Source: Lachnoclostridium sp. (lineage in GTDB: Bacteria; Bacillota; Clostridia; Lachnospirales; Lachnospiraceae). Taken from it: 64,000 nt of DNA. Of the stretch, positions 18,342-27,117 are shown piece by piece. A program made the translations under genes and the position numbers. The stretch is taken from the NCBI GenBank assembly GCA_023665475.1, contig JAMPEB010000001.1, positions 62,001 to 126,000 on the forward strand. The letters are read 5' to 3'. The notes beneath the pieces are model-generated. The model saw only the letters and a program-made list of their open reading frames with translations. It had not been told where the DNA came from and made no database searches. Position 1 is the first letter of the stretch; every line of letters starts with the position of its first letter.

Positions 18342-18718
18342 CAGACCGATTCCTTTGCGGGTAAATTTTCTATTTCCTGCCGCAGTTTTTCCACCTCATA
18401 GTTTAAAAGGGATACCTGCATTGCCAGCTCCTGATTTCTCCTCATCAGTTCGGATATTCGCGCGCTGATAAAATAAATCCCATAGATTACACAGAAACCA
18501 ATCAACACCACAAGCAGCATACCCTTGGTACTGATATAGCGGTTCCATTCATCGGGTCTTAACAGAATGCCCGCCAAAATGATAATAAGGGATATCAGTC
18601 CCCAAGTCATGCAAAAGGGCTCCGTCATCTTTCTTTTTGCCAGTGAAGAAAGGGTAACACCGAACAAAAATACTCCTGTGGCAATCATAATAATACGTAG
18701 CATTGCTCCCGGTTCCAT
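18341..18718 (-). CDS. DUF2304 small membrane protein
   Basis: A 125-residue protein with three hydrophobic helices (about 5-22, 37-52 and 65-85) and a C-terminal coiled coil (LLNYEVEKLRQEIENL). This matches DUF2304 proteins, frequent neighbours of GT2 enzymes, where they are thought to anchor or assist the transferase. The start ATG 18718 has GGGAGG seven bases upstream. It directly precedes GT4 with a one-base overlap. Confidence 0.8.
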   Translation of the reverse strand: MEPGAMLRIIMIATGVFLFGVTLSSLAKRKMTEPFCMTWGLISLIIILAGILLRPDEWNRYISTKGMLLVVLIGFCVIYGIYFISARISELMRRNQELAMQVSLLNYEVEKLRQEIENLPAKESV

Positions 18719-18744
18719 AGTGATACCTCCCGCCTATACATTAA

Positions 18745-20187
18745 TTAAAGAGTCTTTTCGTACACCTTATTGGAGGGCTTCTTTCCGTGCCCCCGCTTCA
18801 TAATGTTTCCGTTACAGAAAACATGAATGTCCAGATTCCTTTCCAGCGTCCTCAGTCTTTCATAAGCTACGCACCAGCCTGCGGCAGCTCCCATCACCAG
18901 CCCGATTCCGTACCATATAACGGGAAGGGTGGTCGCCCAGATGCTCCCGAGAAGTGTGACAACGCTAAAACTCAGCGCCGTAGCCGCAGCTCCTCTCGTA
19001 TCATTAAAATAATACAGAAAAATAATTGCCGCATACATGATAAACAAAATGAAATAACCCGCTGCCAGACAGGGATATATCTGCATCACCATGCCGCCCA
19101 TGCCAAGCCTCGGCAGCAATATGATACATAGCAGAAAGAGCACCACGGATATAATAAACTGAATGCGGACCAGATTCATCAATTCCTCGGAAAGCTGGCT
19201 GAACATTCTCTTTTTGGCATTCTCAATGGAATTTCCCCTGCCGCCTATGACCGCTTCGGAATAATTTTTGTACCGCTCATGAAAATGCATCTCAACCCTT
19301 GAGATAAAAATAACGCTGGCAGAAATATTGGTAAACATGGCGATGCAGGTAGCCATGTCATAAGTGGTCATACATACGAAGCTCTTGGCAATCACCATAT
19401 GCATATCCGTAGTCCAGAACACAAAATTATGCAGATAAAGCCCTATGGTATAGCAAAAATTACACACCACCAAAAGATACCATGTCTTAAAATATTTTAA
19501 CACCTTCTTGTATCTGCCGCTGTTTTGTCTGAAATAACTTTTTACCAGAGCAAGCTCCAACGCAGCTATGATCAGAAAGCCAACCGTCAGGGAAAGCAGC
19601 ATGGAAAATGTTGCCTCCATCCGGAACAGATACACAAGAACAAGGGATAGCAGCACGGTTATCAGCATTCCCGCAAAGAAAAACAGGGATATCTTTTTAT
19701 AATCCTTACAGATGGACAGATAGAGCATGGAATAAAACACCAATATCAGCGCAATATAGCCGCAGTACCCGACAAACACATAGAATAAATCCACCTGTCC
19801 CACCAGATATTCCCTGATGCAGAAAGGAATCCCCATCAGACATCCGAATGCGATGTTCAAAATAAGTCCCACATAATAGCAGGGCAGAATATCATCATAG
19901 GTTTCTTCATAAATCACATCCGACATATATTTGGACAACACAGCGTTAAAAGGCGACGCCGCCAGCAGCGCAAAGATAAAAATATACAAAAGCGTGCAGG
20001 AATACAACTCCCTGCTGGCATAGTCCAGCTTGGAAACGCCCAGAAGCATCTGCATCACAAAGACCGCAACAATCACTAAAAACATAGGAGCTATGGTAAT
20101 CACGGTACTATAGCCGAATCCCACCAGATTGGTAGTGATGGTATTCTTGCTGTATATTTTATTGAGTCTTACACCGATTCCCGCCAT
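18745..20187 (-). CDS. pelG: PelG-like polysaccharide transporter
   Basis: A 480-residue protein with about 12 transmembrane helices. The N-terminus MAGIGVRLNKIYSKNTITTN and the following GFGYSTVITIAPM are recognisable PelG features. PelG is the MOP-superfamily inner membrane component that, with PelD, PelE and PelF, synthesises and translocates Pel polymer. It lies 23 bases after pelF, the usual order in pel loci, and has AAGGAGG upstream. Call made from N-terminal similarity plus synteny; the symbol denotes the family, not proven product identity. Confidence 0.85.
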   Translation of the reverse strand: MAGIGVRLNKIYSKNTITTNLVGFGYSTVITIAPMFLVIVAVFVMQMLLGVSKLDYASRELYSCTLLYIFIFALLAASPFNAVLSKYMSDVIYEETYDDILPCYYVGLILNIAFGCLMGIPFCIREYLVGQVDLFYVFVGYCGYIALILVFYSMLYLSICKDYKKISLFFFAGMLITVLLSLVLVYLFRMEATFSMLLSLTVGFLIIAALELALVKSYFRQNSGRYKKVLKYFKTWYLLVVCNFCYTIGLYLHNFVFWTTDMHMVIAKSFVCMTTYDMATCIAMFTNISASVIFISRVEMHFHERYKNYSEAVIGGRGNSIENAKKRMFSQLSEELMNLVRIQFIISVVLFLLCIILLPRLGMGGMVMQIYPCLAAGYFILFIMYAAIIFLYYFNDTRGAAATALSFSVVTLLGSIWATTLPVIWYGIGLVMGAAAGWCVAYERLRTLERNLDIHVFCNGNIMKRGHGKKPSNKVYEKTL

Positions 20188-20210
20188 AAGGCAGCCTCCT
20201 TTTCACGAAT

Positions 20211-21683
20211 TCACTGATACTCTTTCAATTCTTCCTGTGTATATTCCTCTTCAGGCCAGAGTTTTCCCTGCTCCCAACCGATTTCCTCATAAATCTCTTC
20301 ATAAGTCTGCTTCATCTGTTCTATCCGGTAACTGCGCATGACTCTCCTGTACCCGCAATTTCCCATGTCTTCTACAAGTTTGGGATTCTGTGCCATGCGG
20401 ACCATGGCTTCCGCAAGCTCCGCAGTATTCATAATATGAGCCAAAATGCCGGCGGTCCCGCACCCGTCGTCCAAACCGTAAATCAGTTCCCTGCAGTTCC
20501 CCACATCTGTGGCTATCACGGGCTTATGGGCCGCAAAGCTCTCCAAGATGGTAAGAGGCTGCCCCTCACTGATGCTGGTTAAAATGGTAAAGTCCATTCT
20601 TCCCAAATATTCCTGCACATTGATTCTGCCGGTAAAAACAACATCCTTTACTTTTAAGGCGTCCACCAGTTCATAGCATTCCTGCGCATATTGTTCATCC
20701 TCATCGCAGGGTCCCATAATCCACAGTTTCAGATTAGTCGCCCTCTTTTTTGCAAAGGCAAAAGCCCGGATCATGGTCTTTACATCCTTGATTGGCGTCA
20801 CCCTAAGCACCGCCCCCATATTCACATACCCTTCATCCTCTTCTTTCCTGCCGGAGAGAGCGGCAAAACGCTGGGTATCGATTCCGTTGGGCGTAATTCT
20901 GGTCTTATTCTCCGGGCAGCCCAGTTCTATCTGAAGCTCTCTGGCGTGGGCATACAGGCTGGTCACGATATCCGCCCTGTCATAGACAAGCCGCGACATC
21001 TTTCTGAATTGCTCAATCCAGATATTTTTGTAAATGCCAGCCACCCATCCGGCCTTTAAAAGCTCCTCTTCCCTCTCCCTCGTATAAATACCATGCTCGG
21101 ACACCAAAAGCCCGCTCCTGTGAAAATGCTTTGCCATACTTCCCAGCACCCCGGCATAACCCGTGGCAACGCAGTGATAAATGTCCGCCTCGGGCAAATG
21201 GGTCTGCAAGATCAAAAAGAGAGGAAGATAAATGGAGCGCATGGTCCACAAAAAATCCGAAAAAACCACATAGGGGTATCTGCTTTTGTAACATTCCTTC
21301 ACAATACTCAAAAAATCCGCTCCCATCAGCAAATCGTCGATGGAAAACTTCATGGTCTGAAACATCTCAAAGATAGTGTCCCAATCCACATCCTCGTTTA
21401 AAACCATACTCCTTAAAGCAAAATATTCCTTATCGCTTAAACTGGTACGGCTGCCATACTTCTTTTTGCGACCCCAATCATAATCGTCCAGATAAGCCTC
21501 ATACACCGCCGTCACATTCTCCGGAAGCTCATAAGCGAACTTTCCGCTCTGGGAACGGTTGGACACAATCGCCAATATAATAAATTCTACCCGCGGAAAA
21601 GACTTTATCATACTGTGAATCCATCCGGACACACCTCCCACCACATAGGGATAGCAGCCCTCCGCCAAGATGCATATTTTCAT
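20211..21683 (-). CDS. pelF: PelF-like cytosolic glycosyltransferase (GT4)
   Basis: About 490 residues from ATG 21683, chosen because GGAGG is six bases upstream; the upstream frame to 21725 is leader. The N-terminus MKICILAEGCYPYVVGGVSGW matches PelF, with the loop that follows the first strand. The GT-B donor domain shows VLRVTPIKDVKTMIRAF, then TSISEGQPLTILESFA (EX7E motif) and IATDVGNCRELI. PelF is the soluble polymerising transferase of Pel, using UDP-hexosamine in Pseudomonas. It is followed by pelG, as in characterised loci. Confidence 0.9.
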   Translation of the reverse strand: MKICILAEGCYPYVVGGVSGWIHSMIKSFPRVEFIILAIVSNRSQSGKFAYELPENVTAVYEAYLDDYDWGRKKKYGSRTSLSDKEYFALRSMVLNEDVDWDTIFEMFQTMKFSIDDLLMGADFLSIVKECYKSRYPYVVFSDFLWTMRSIYLPLFLILQTHLPEADIYHCVATGYAGVLGSMAKHFHRSGLLVSEHGIYTREREEELLKAGWVAGIYKNIWIEQFRKMSRLVYDRADIVTSLYAHARELQIELGCPENKTRITPNGIDTQRFAALSGRKEEDEGYVNMGAVLRVTPIKDVKTMIRAFAFAKKRATNLKLWIMGPCDEDEQYAQECYELVDALKVKDVVFTGRINVQEYLGRMDFTILTSISEGQPLTILESFAAHKPVIATDVGNCRELIYGLDDGCGTAGILAHIMNTAELAEAMVRMAQNPKLVEDMGNCGYRRVMRSYRIEQMKQTYEEIYEEIGWEQGKLWPEEEYTQEELKEYQ

Positions 21684-21752
21684 ACGAACCTCCATAATTC
21701 CGCTCTGCGGAATCCCAAATCCCAAAGCAACAAGTTGACTTCCCCAATTTGT

Positions 21753-23576
21753 TTATTTCAAAAACTGCGGCACCGTCCCGGAAACCTCCACCTGAAGTTC
21801 CACTTTATCGGAAAGCGTATGTATCAGATAGGCGCTTTCCTCCAGCTTTTCATATTCCGCATTCTGTGCCTGTACAACATCCTCTCCGTGGGTGCGCAGC
21901 AAAAACCATCCATCCCCCTCCGTACCCGTAACGGTAAGAAAAATCCTGTCTCCTTCACGGGAGGTCTCGTAGTCAAGATTTAAGAAGGTCCTGACTCTTG
22001 CATCACTCTCCGACAGTGTGGTCCTTGAAAAAGCTTTATATTTGTTCCAATAGGTGCTGACATTGCTGGAAATTTTATCAAAATAAGCTTCCCATTGCTG
22101 TTCTTTTCCCTCCGGCCACATAGCGCTGTGCATATCCACCAGAACATTGGAATAGCCCAATGCCGTGGAAATACTTCTCGCCCGCAGATCCTTAAAATAG
22201 CTATACTCCGTAGCCTCTCCCGTAATACACTGTAGCGTTACATCATCCTTATAATAGGACAGAAGGGAATACTTTTCGCCATAAGCACAGGTTAAGGTGC
22301 TCACATCCTGTAAATATCCTTCTTCCCATTTTCCTTCCAGCTCTCCCGGCACCTCTTTTCCGGTATACACCACACCATAACGGTAACCTATGCCCTGATT
22401 GTCCAAAAAATCACTATCCCGCTCCATCTTTTCCGAAAGTGGGATTCCTCCGCCATATATCAGGGATTTCCCCGCTTCAGCGCCGATTTCTTTCATCTGC
22501 TGCAGATAAAAGACCATATTGTCCGCGGCGGGTTCCTCACTGTCCAGATAATCATATTGCGGAGCCATACAGCAGGTCAGTTTTAACTTATTCTGTTCCG
22601 CCATGGCGGAAACGCCGGGCCACATAATATCACGAAGCACCGACTTCACATCCCGCCCGTAGATTCTCTGTATGGTTTCCTTATTTTCAGAGGCAAAAAA
22701 CGGATAATCCGATACCACTACATTGCAGGCATTCACCACCGGATGGAGCTCATAAGAACTGGTCTCATAGACAAAGGAGTCCAAAATGCCCAAGCCGGCA
22801 AGGTCCGACAGATAATCGCCGCATACGGCAAATACCGGCGTCCCATTGTAACTGTTACGCCAAATCAGGCTGGGAAAATCCTCTCTCTCCGTATCCTCGT
22901 CATCTATAAGCCCCACCATATAAGTCTTGGTTCCCCTTCCCGTAGCATACCAAGGGATTTCAAGGTTGAAATCCTGAAGCTTCTCCTCTTCCTCTTTTTC
23001 CACTTTATAAAGAGCCTCTCCTCCCAGAAGAAAGCCGGAATACATCTGTATGCCCCTTGCTCTTACCGTATCCGCTTTCACTCTGCGGATGCCCAGAAGC
23101 TCCTGCAGCCTTTCCTCTTTTTTGATCACGGATACCTCCGGCAGATTACAAAACACCACCGGTACGCCATACTGCGTCACCTTTAACAGGGAACTCATTT
23201 CCATTGCAAAATTAATGGCGTCGGAGTCAATCAGAATCATGACGGGAAGATGTTCCCCCGGCAGTTCAAACCCTCTGGTATTCGGCGCTGTCAGCGTATC
23301 TTTCTTGGTATAGGTACACCACTGTTTTACCACATTCCACAGTTCGGTATCTTTCTCCCCCAGAAACAGCACATAATCCCTCACGGGAAAATTTTTATCC
23401 GAAGTCTTATAGTCGGCAGACTGCCACTTATCCTGACCCGACGGCTGTGATTCGCTCACATATTCGTTGACATTATAATTACTCCCCCAAGCCTTGAACA
23501 CCTGAGAGAACTGAAACATGAATACTAAAACCGCCATCATAATGCATATGCTGAAAAAGTTTCTGCGAGATATCAT
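21753..23576 (-). CDS. DUF2194-type membrane-anchored protein of the Pel locus
   Basis: A 607-residue protein with an N-terminal signal anchor (residues about 8-25, SICIMMAVLVFMFQFSQ) and a long extracytoplasmic part. Segments such as VMILIDSDAINFAMEM, YMVGLIDDEDTERED and VNACNVVVSDYPFF suggest the DUF2194 family, which has a deacetylase/glycosidase-like core and sits between pelE and pelF in Gram-positive pel loci. It may take the place of the PelA deacetylase, modifying the polymer as it emerges. Catalytic residues could not be assigned with certainty, so activity is inference. The start has GGGAG seven bases upstream. Confidence 0.65.
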   Translation of the reverse strand: MISRRNFFSICIMMAVLVFMFQFSQVFKAWGSNYNVNEYVSESQPSGQDKWQSADYKTSDKNFPVRDYVLFLGEKDTELWNVVKQWCTYTKKDTLTAPNTRGFELPGEHLPVMILIDSDAINFAMEMSSLLKVTQYGVPVVFCNLPEVSVIKKEERLQELLGIRRVKADTVRARGIQMYSGFLLGGEALYKVEKEEEEKLQDFNLEIPWYATGRGTKTYMVGLIDDEDTEREDFPSLIWRNSYNGTPVFAVCGDYLSDLAGLGILDSFVYETSSYELHPVVNACNVVVSDYPFFASENKETIQRIYGRDVKSVLRDIMWPGVSAMAEQNKLKLTCCMAPQYDYLDSEEPAADNMVFYLQQMKEIGAEAGKSLIYGGGIPLSEKMERDSDFLDNQGIGYRYGVVYTGKEVPGELEGKWEEGYLQDVSTLTCAYGEKYSLLSYYKDDVTLQCITGEATEYSYFKDLRARSISTALGYSNVLVDMHSAMWPEGKEQQWEAYFDKISSNVSTYWNKYKAFSRTTLSESDARVRTFLNLDYETSREGDRIFLTVTGTEGDGWFLLRTHGEDVVQAQNAEYEKLEESAYLIHTLSDKVELQVEVSGTVPQFLK

Positions 23577-23612
23577 CGAACCGCTCCCATTCCGTCTCTC
23601 TGCGTATGTTGA

Positions 23613-24524
23613 TTAACGAAATACCCTGATCAATTCCAGAGTTTCACTGTCAATCACCACAGCAGACTGTTTTAACTCTTCAATAACCTCAAAAAATTTC
23701 TCCCTCTGTACACTGTTAAAATAGAGCTTTAACTGACAGGTGTAGGTAGCGAGCGTGTTGGGATAATACATTTTCGCGCGCTCACACCATTTTCTGCAAT
23801 TCTCGTAATCCTCAACTTCCAGAAGACGCAGGCTCAGAGCTTCATAATGGCTGCTGGTCATTTTCTGCGGGGCGTTTGCATAAAAAATTTCACCGATCTC
23901 GTCCATAATTGCCACATAAGTATGCTGTTCCATATCTGTAAATACTTTTTGCTCCAACACCGGATTCATGTATTCCAGCAGATTGTCCGCATAGTATATC
24001 TGCTTTTCGTCGTTGTCCAGAATCAACTGCCTCTGCTTCTCCACATAAATACGGAAATCGTTTAAGGCGTCCTGCAGCACCGATGCCGCATAATGCGCCG
24101 TTTCCGTGTCCTCGCTGTTCAATGCCCCGGCAATGGACGCCAGGGACTTATGGATATCGCCCCTCACCACATTCATCATCAGGGTCCTCAGACCGCTTTT
24201 ATCCGTAATCTCAATGGCTTCCTCCAAAGGCACAATATTGCGTTCCCGCTCTTCCTCCGCATGGACAAAGGTTCTGGCCCGCTCCTTGCTGAACACCACA
24301 TCTTCCAGACTCACCGGCTCCGAAAAGAAGAGACAGAACATCAAATGTGCCAGCAAAAAGAAACAGGGAGCCACCACCGGACATAGCAGCATAATCACAA
24401 AACGGAATATGCCGCTTTTTTGGTCGTTTTCCTTCTTCTGTAAGCGATTCCATACAAGATAACCCACTGCCGCCAATGTATTACACACAAGCAGCACAAC
24501 AAAACCAATCATCTGTGATGTCAT
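23613..24524 (-). CDS. PelE-like membrane protein with TPR-type helices
   Basis: A 303-residue protein: two N-terminal hydrophobic helices (about 5-22 and 40-68, the second with MLLCPVVAPCFFLLAHLMF), then a soluble helical part with repeat-like segments (LEAAEDYENCRKWCE type, YPNTLATYTCQLKLYF) as in the tetratricopeptide region of PelE. PelE bridges PelD and the synthase in Pel machines. The start overlaps the stop of the pelD-like gene by four bases (ATGA), indicating coupling and arguing for a shared complex. Assignment rests mainly on architecture and position. Confidence 0.65.
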   Translation of the reverse strand: MTSQMIGFVVLLVCNTLAAVGYLVWNRLQKKENDQKSGIFRFVIMLLCPVVAPCFFLLAHLMFCLFFSEPVSLEDVVFSKERARTFVHAEEERERNIVPLEEAIEITDKSGLRTLMMNVVRGDIHKSLASIAGALNSEDTETAHYAASVLQDALNDFRIYVEKQRQLILDNDEKQIYYADNLLEYMNPVLEQKVFTDMEQHTYVAIMDEIGEIFYANAPQKMTSSHYEALSLRLLEVEDYENCRKWCERAKMYYPNTLATYTCQLKLYFNSVQREKFFEVIEELKQSAVVIDSETLELIRVFR

Positions 24525-26698
24525 TTTTGACCGTCCTCCACGATATCACATCCATAACCCATTTCCGCAAAACGCTCTACCACTATGGTGGTGTCCGCCT
24601 CATCGGTATTGGCTAACAGTATATACATCTTCCCGTTGGGAAGAATGCCGACATAATCCGTTTGCCGCAGTTTTTCCTGAAAGGCGGTTCCTGCCTTTTC
24701 ATAATCCGGCGGCTCCACCTTCATCTTAAGAAGCGCGCACTCCGTCAGCCCTTTCCGCTCCGCTTTTAAATAGGCGTTTACAAGAGCGTCAAATGCCTCC
24801 GGCTCCAATATCTTTGTTCCCTCCAAATATCTTGTGTCCGTAAGCGCCTCCATATATTTGTTGGCCCGTAACACTGCATTCTGAATCAGGGAACTGATAA
24901 CCACTAATTGATTTGCCTGCCCCAATGTCATACTCTCCCACGGAATGCCCCAAACCATAAGAATCATCCGCATCTCTTCATCTTCAAAGATTGCATTTGC
25001 CATAAGGGGATATCTTTCATCCATCCTGCGATTAATAAAAACCCGGCGCTCCATCAGGGTCTCGTACATCTCCCCCATGTTCACATAACGGATGGAATTT
25101 CCCAGCATTCTTGCCTTGCGGGAAGTAGAAGAAAACAATCTGGCGTACGAGCTGTTAGAAATCGTATAGATTGCCACATCCTTGCTCTTTATCAGTTCGC
25201 CAAGCACTTCCGCCGCATAAAAAAGCACTTCTTCCGGACTGTACCTGTCCAGCGCCGAAGTAATGCTGTATATTTTTCCCACACTGTCATTCTGGTTTAC
25301 AATCTGCGTTTCCAGCGCATCCTTCACGCGCACATTACTGCTGTTAATATCCTGAATATCGTTTAACTGCAGGGAAATAAATTCCGTTTCCTCCCTGCTC
25401 TCCCGCTTAAGCTTGGTAATCTGATCCCTCATATAGCCCACGGTCAGCCCCAGAATAAACAATTGGGCAATCCACACATAAGTATTGGCATCCAGAAAAA
25501 CCTCAAAGCCCGTCCTGTCATACATCTGTCTGAAACTATATCCGGCTATGGCTAACAACGCCGAAAAGGTAGCCTGCTGCTGCCCATAGATAATGGCAAA
25601 CAACAACACATACAAAAGGTAAAAGTCAAGGTTTGCAAAATATTCACTGCCGACGGCACGGTTATTCAGCATAAAAAAGGGAATAAAAGCAATCATATTT
25701 TCCACAAAAGGAACCAATGCCCCTATCAGCCACCCCGCCTTTTTCAAAATACGGTCCTTTAAGGGTTCTCTTTTTTCTTCCGCATTCAGAAAAACATACT
25801 TGTTTGACTTCATCTGTGCGGCAACTTTATGAATAATGTCAGACATATCACAGAAAAACGGGTTGCCGAATTCACTGTCAAAAAGACGGTTGGACAGTAT
25901 TCTTCTGCCGCCGCCATGATTCTCATGAAAGACCCATGCGCTCTCTCCCATAGCGCTCTTTACGATATCCGCCAATTCCGGCTCCGAAATGGCTGCCGAA
26001 GTGGAAATATGATACAGAGGATGCTTGTGCTCCCTACAGGCTGCAATACGATAGATAAACTCCACGGCATCCGCTTCATAGAGTAGGGAAACGGTACTGT
26101 CATCATCCACTGTCAAAGTATTTTTCTCCAAAATCTCCAGACACATCCGGGAACAGATATCTGCCACATCCTCCCTGACCTGTGGAATGCTGTACAGATG
26201 GTCAAGCCGCAGTGTAATAATGTCAAGACCGCGGTTTTTGCGGTAACTTTCGCACATTTCTTCCCCCTGGGCCAGCGTCATTCCCTTGATGCCCGCGGGA
26301 GTCACCGGCTCCGTCTCGGAAATATCCCCGTCATAACTGCCGCTGTACACATTTTCCGAAGACAGATAAATGAATCTGCCCTGACAGCGCATAGCATATC
26401 CCATAAGAAGATTCATCAGGCTTGCGGAATATTTCACCGCCTCCGCCTCCTCGTCATGCCATGCAAAATTGGTGTCATAAGCGCCCATATAAACGGTCAA
26501 TTCCGGATTGATGCTCTCAAAAATCTCATTCAGGCTTGCACTGTCATATGTAAAATTATATTTCTCAAACACTTTCTGATAAGAACGCTTTTCAAATCTG
26601 CTGCCTGTCAGCAGATAAACCCGGTGTCCCTCTTTATTGAATTTGATGATCAAATTATTGATTAAGCTTCCTGAACCGCCTATCAACAGTACGTTCAT
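24521..26698 (-). CDS. SDR (epimerase/dehydratase) domain fused to PelD-like c-di-GMP receptor
   Basis: About 725 residues from ATG 26698 (TGAGGA upstream). Residues 1-300 are an extended short-chain dehydrogenase: glycine motif LIGGSGSLINNL, then LSSENVYSG with a following YxxxK-like region that is not clearly intact. Residues about 320-430 contain three or four membrane helices, then a GAF-type domain and a degenerate GGDEF-like domain. Near the C-terminus RQTD (about 678-681) sits at the position of the RXXD c-di-GMP site used by PelD, while no GGDEF active site is present. The protein would be membrane bound and activate polymer synthesis on c-di-GMP binding. The fused SDR may make or modify a sugar precursor, or may have become structural. 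Confidence 0.75.
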   Translation of the reverse strand: MNVLLIGGSGSLINNLIIKFNKEGHRVYLLTGSRFEKRSYQKVFEKYNFTYDSASLNEIFESINPELTVYMGAYDTNFAWHDEEAEAVKYSASLMNLLMGYAMRCQGRFIYLSSENVYSGSYDGDISETEPVTPAGIKGMTLAQGEEMCESYRKNRGLDIITLRLDHLYSIPQVREDVADICSRMCLEILEKNTLTVDDDSTVSLLYEADAVEFIYRIAACREHKHPLYHISTSAAISEPELADIVKSAMGESAWVFHENHGGGRRILSNRLFDSEFGNPFFCDMSDIIHKVAAQMKSNKYVFLNAEEKREPLKDRILKKAGWLIGALVPFVENMIAFIPFFMLNNRAVGSEYFANLDFYLLYVLLFAIIYGQQQATFSALLAIAGYSFRQMYDRTGFEVFLDANTYVWIAQLFILGLTVGYMRDQITKLKRESREETEFISLQLNDIQDINSSNVRVKDALETQIVNQNDSVGKIYSITSALDRYSPEEVLFYAAEVLGELIKSKDVAIYTISNSSYARLFSSTSRKARMLGNSIRYVNMGEMYETLMERRVFINRRMDERYPLMANAIFEDEEMRMILMVWGIPWESMTLGQANQLVVISSLIQNAVLRANKYMEALTDTRYLEGTKILEPEAFDALVNAYLKAERKGLTECALLKMKVEPPDYEKAGTAFQEKLRQTDYVGILPNGKMYILLANTDEADTTIVVERFAEMGYGCDIVEDGQK

Positions 26699-26730
26699 AA
26701 TTCCTCTCATTCCGCCGCGCAAGCGACATT

Positions 26731-27051
26731 TTAATCAATGGGAACCTTGGAATGCCCGGCTTCACAAATTCCCTGTTCCCGCAACTGCCTGTCAAACCGT
26801 ATGATATCCTGCAATGCCGTCTCTTTTTCCACCTGATATTTCCCGCTTATCCTATCTGCTATCTGTTCCCTTTCCATCCCCTGCTGCATCATTTGAAAAA
26901 TAAAAGCTCCCATCGCATTTAAGGGTAGCGGGCTTTGATATACCCTCCCGTCCTGTTCCTTATCAAGAAGCCAATATAATCCTGCTGCCTGTCTCAGCAT
27001 ATATCGGTCCAATCCCCCGCCGTGAGACTGCCCGTTTTTTAGGTCTGTCAT
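26731..27051 (-). CDS. PqqD-like small protein
   Basis: A 106-residue soluble protein. The pattern LNAMGAFIFQMMQQGMEREQIADRISGKYQ followed by a helix (ALQDIIRFDRQLREQGI) is that of PqqD-fold peptide-binding proteins, preceded by the strand region GLYWLLDKEQDGRVYQSP. The start has AGAGG nine bases upstream. It lies between the sensor kinases and the pelD-like gene, with its own extended -10 promoter just upstream. A PqqD-like protein beside Pel genes suggests a peptide or protein ligand in this system, but none is recognised nearby; the second PqqD domain of the window is in the fusion at 2520-3683. Confidence 0.7.
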   Translation of the reverse strand: MTDLKNGQSHGGGLDRYMLRQAAGLYWLLDKEQDGRVYQSPLPLNAMGAFIFQMMQQGMEREQIADRISGKYQVEKETALQDIIRFDRQLREQGICEAGHSKVPID

Positions 27052-27080
27052 TCCTGTTACCTCTTCATGATATATTCTTC

Positions 27081-27086
27081 ATTATA
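27081..27086 (-). promoter_or_regulatory. Extended -10 promoter ahead of the PqqD/pel genes
   Basis: On the minus strand TGGTATAAT gives a TGn-extended -10 element 30 bases before ATG 27051; the -35 (TTTCCT) is weak. It could uncouple the pel genes from the upstream kinase genes. Confidence 0.5.
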
Positions 27087-27117
27087 CCACATATCTCCCA
27101 TAAAGGAAATATCCATA

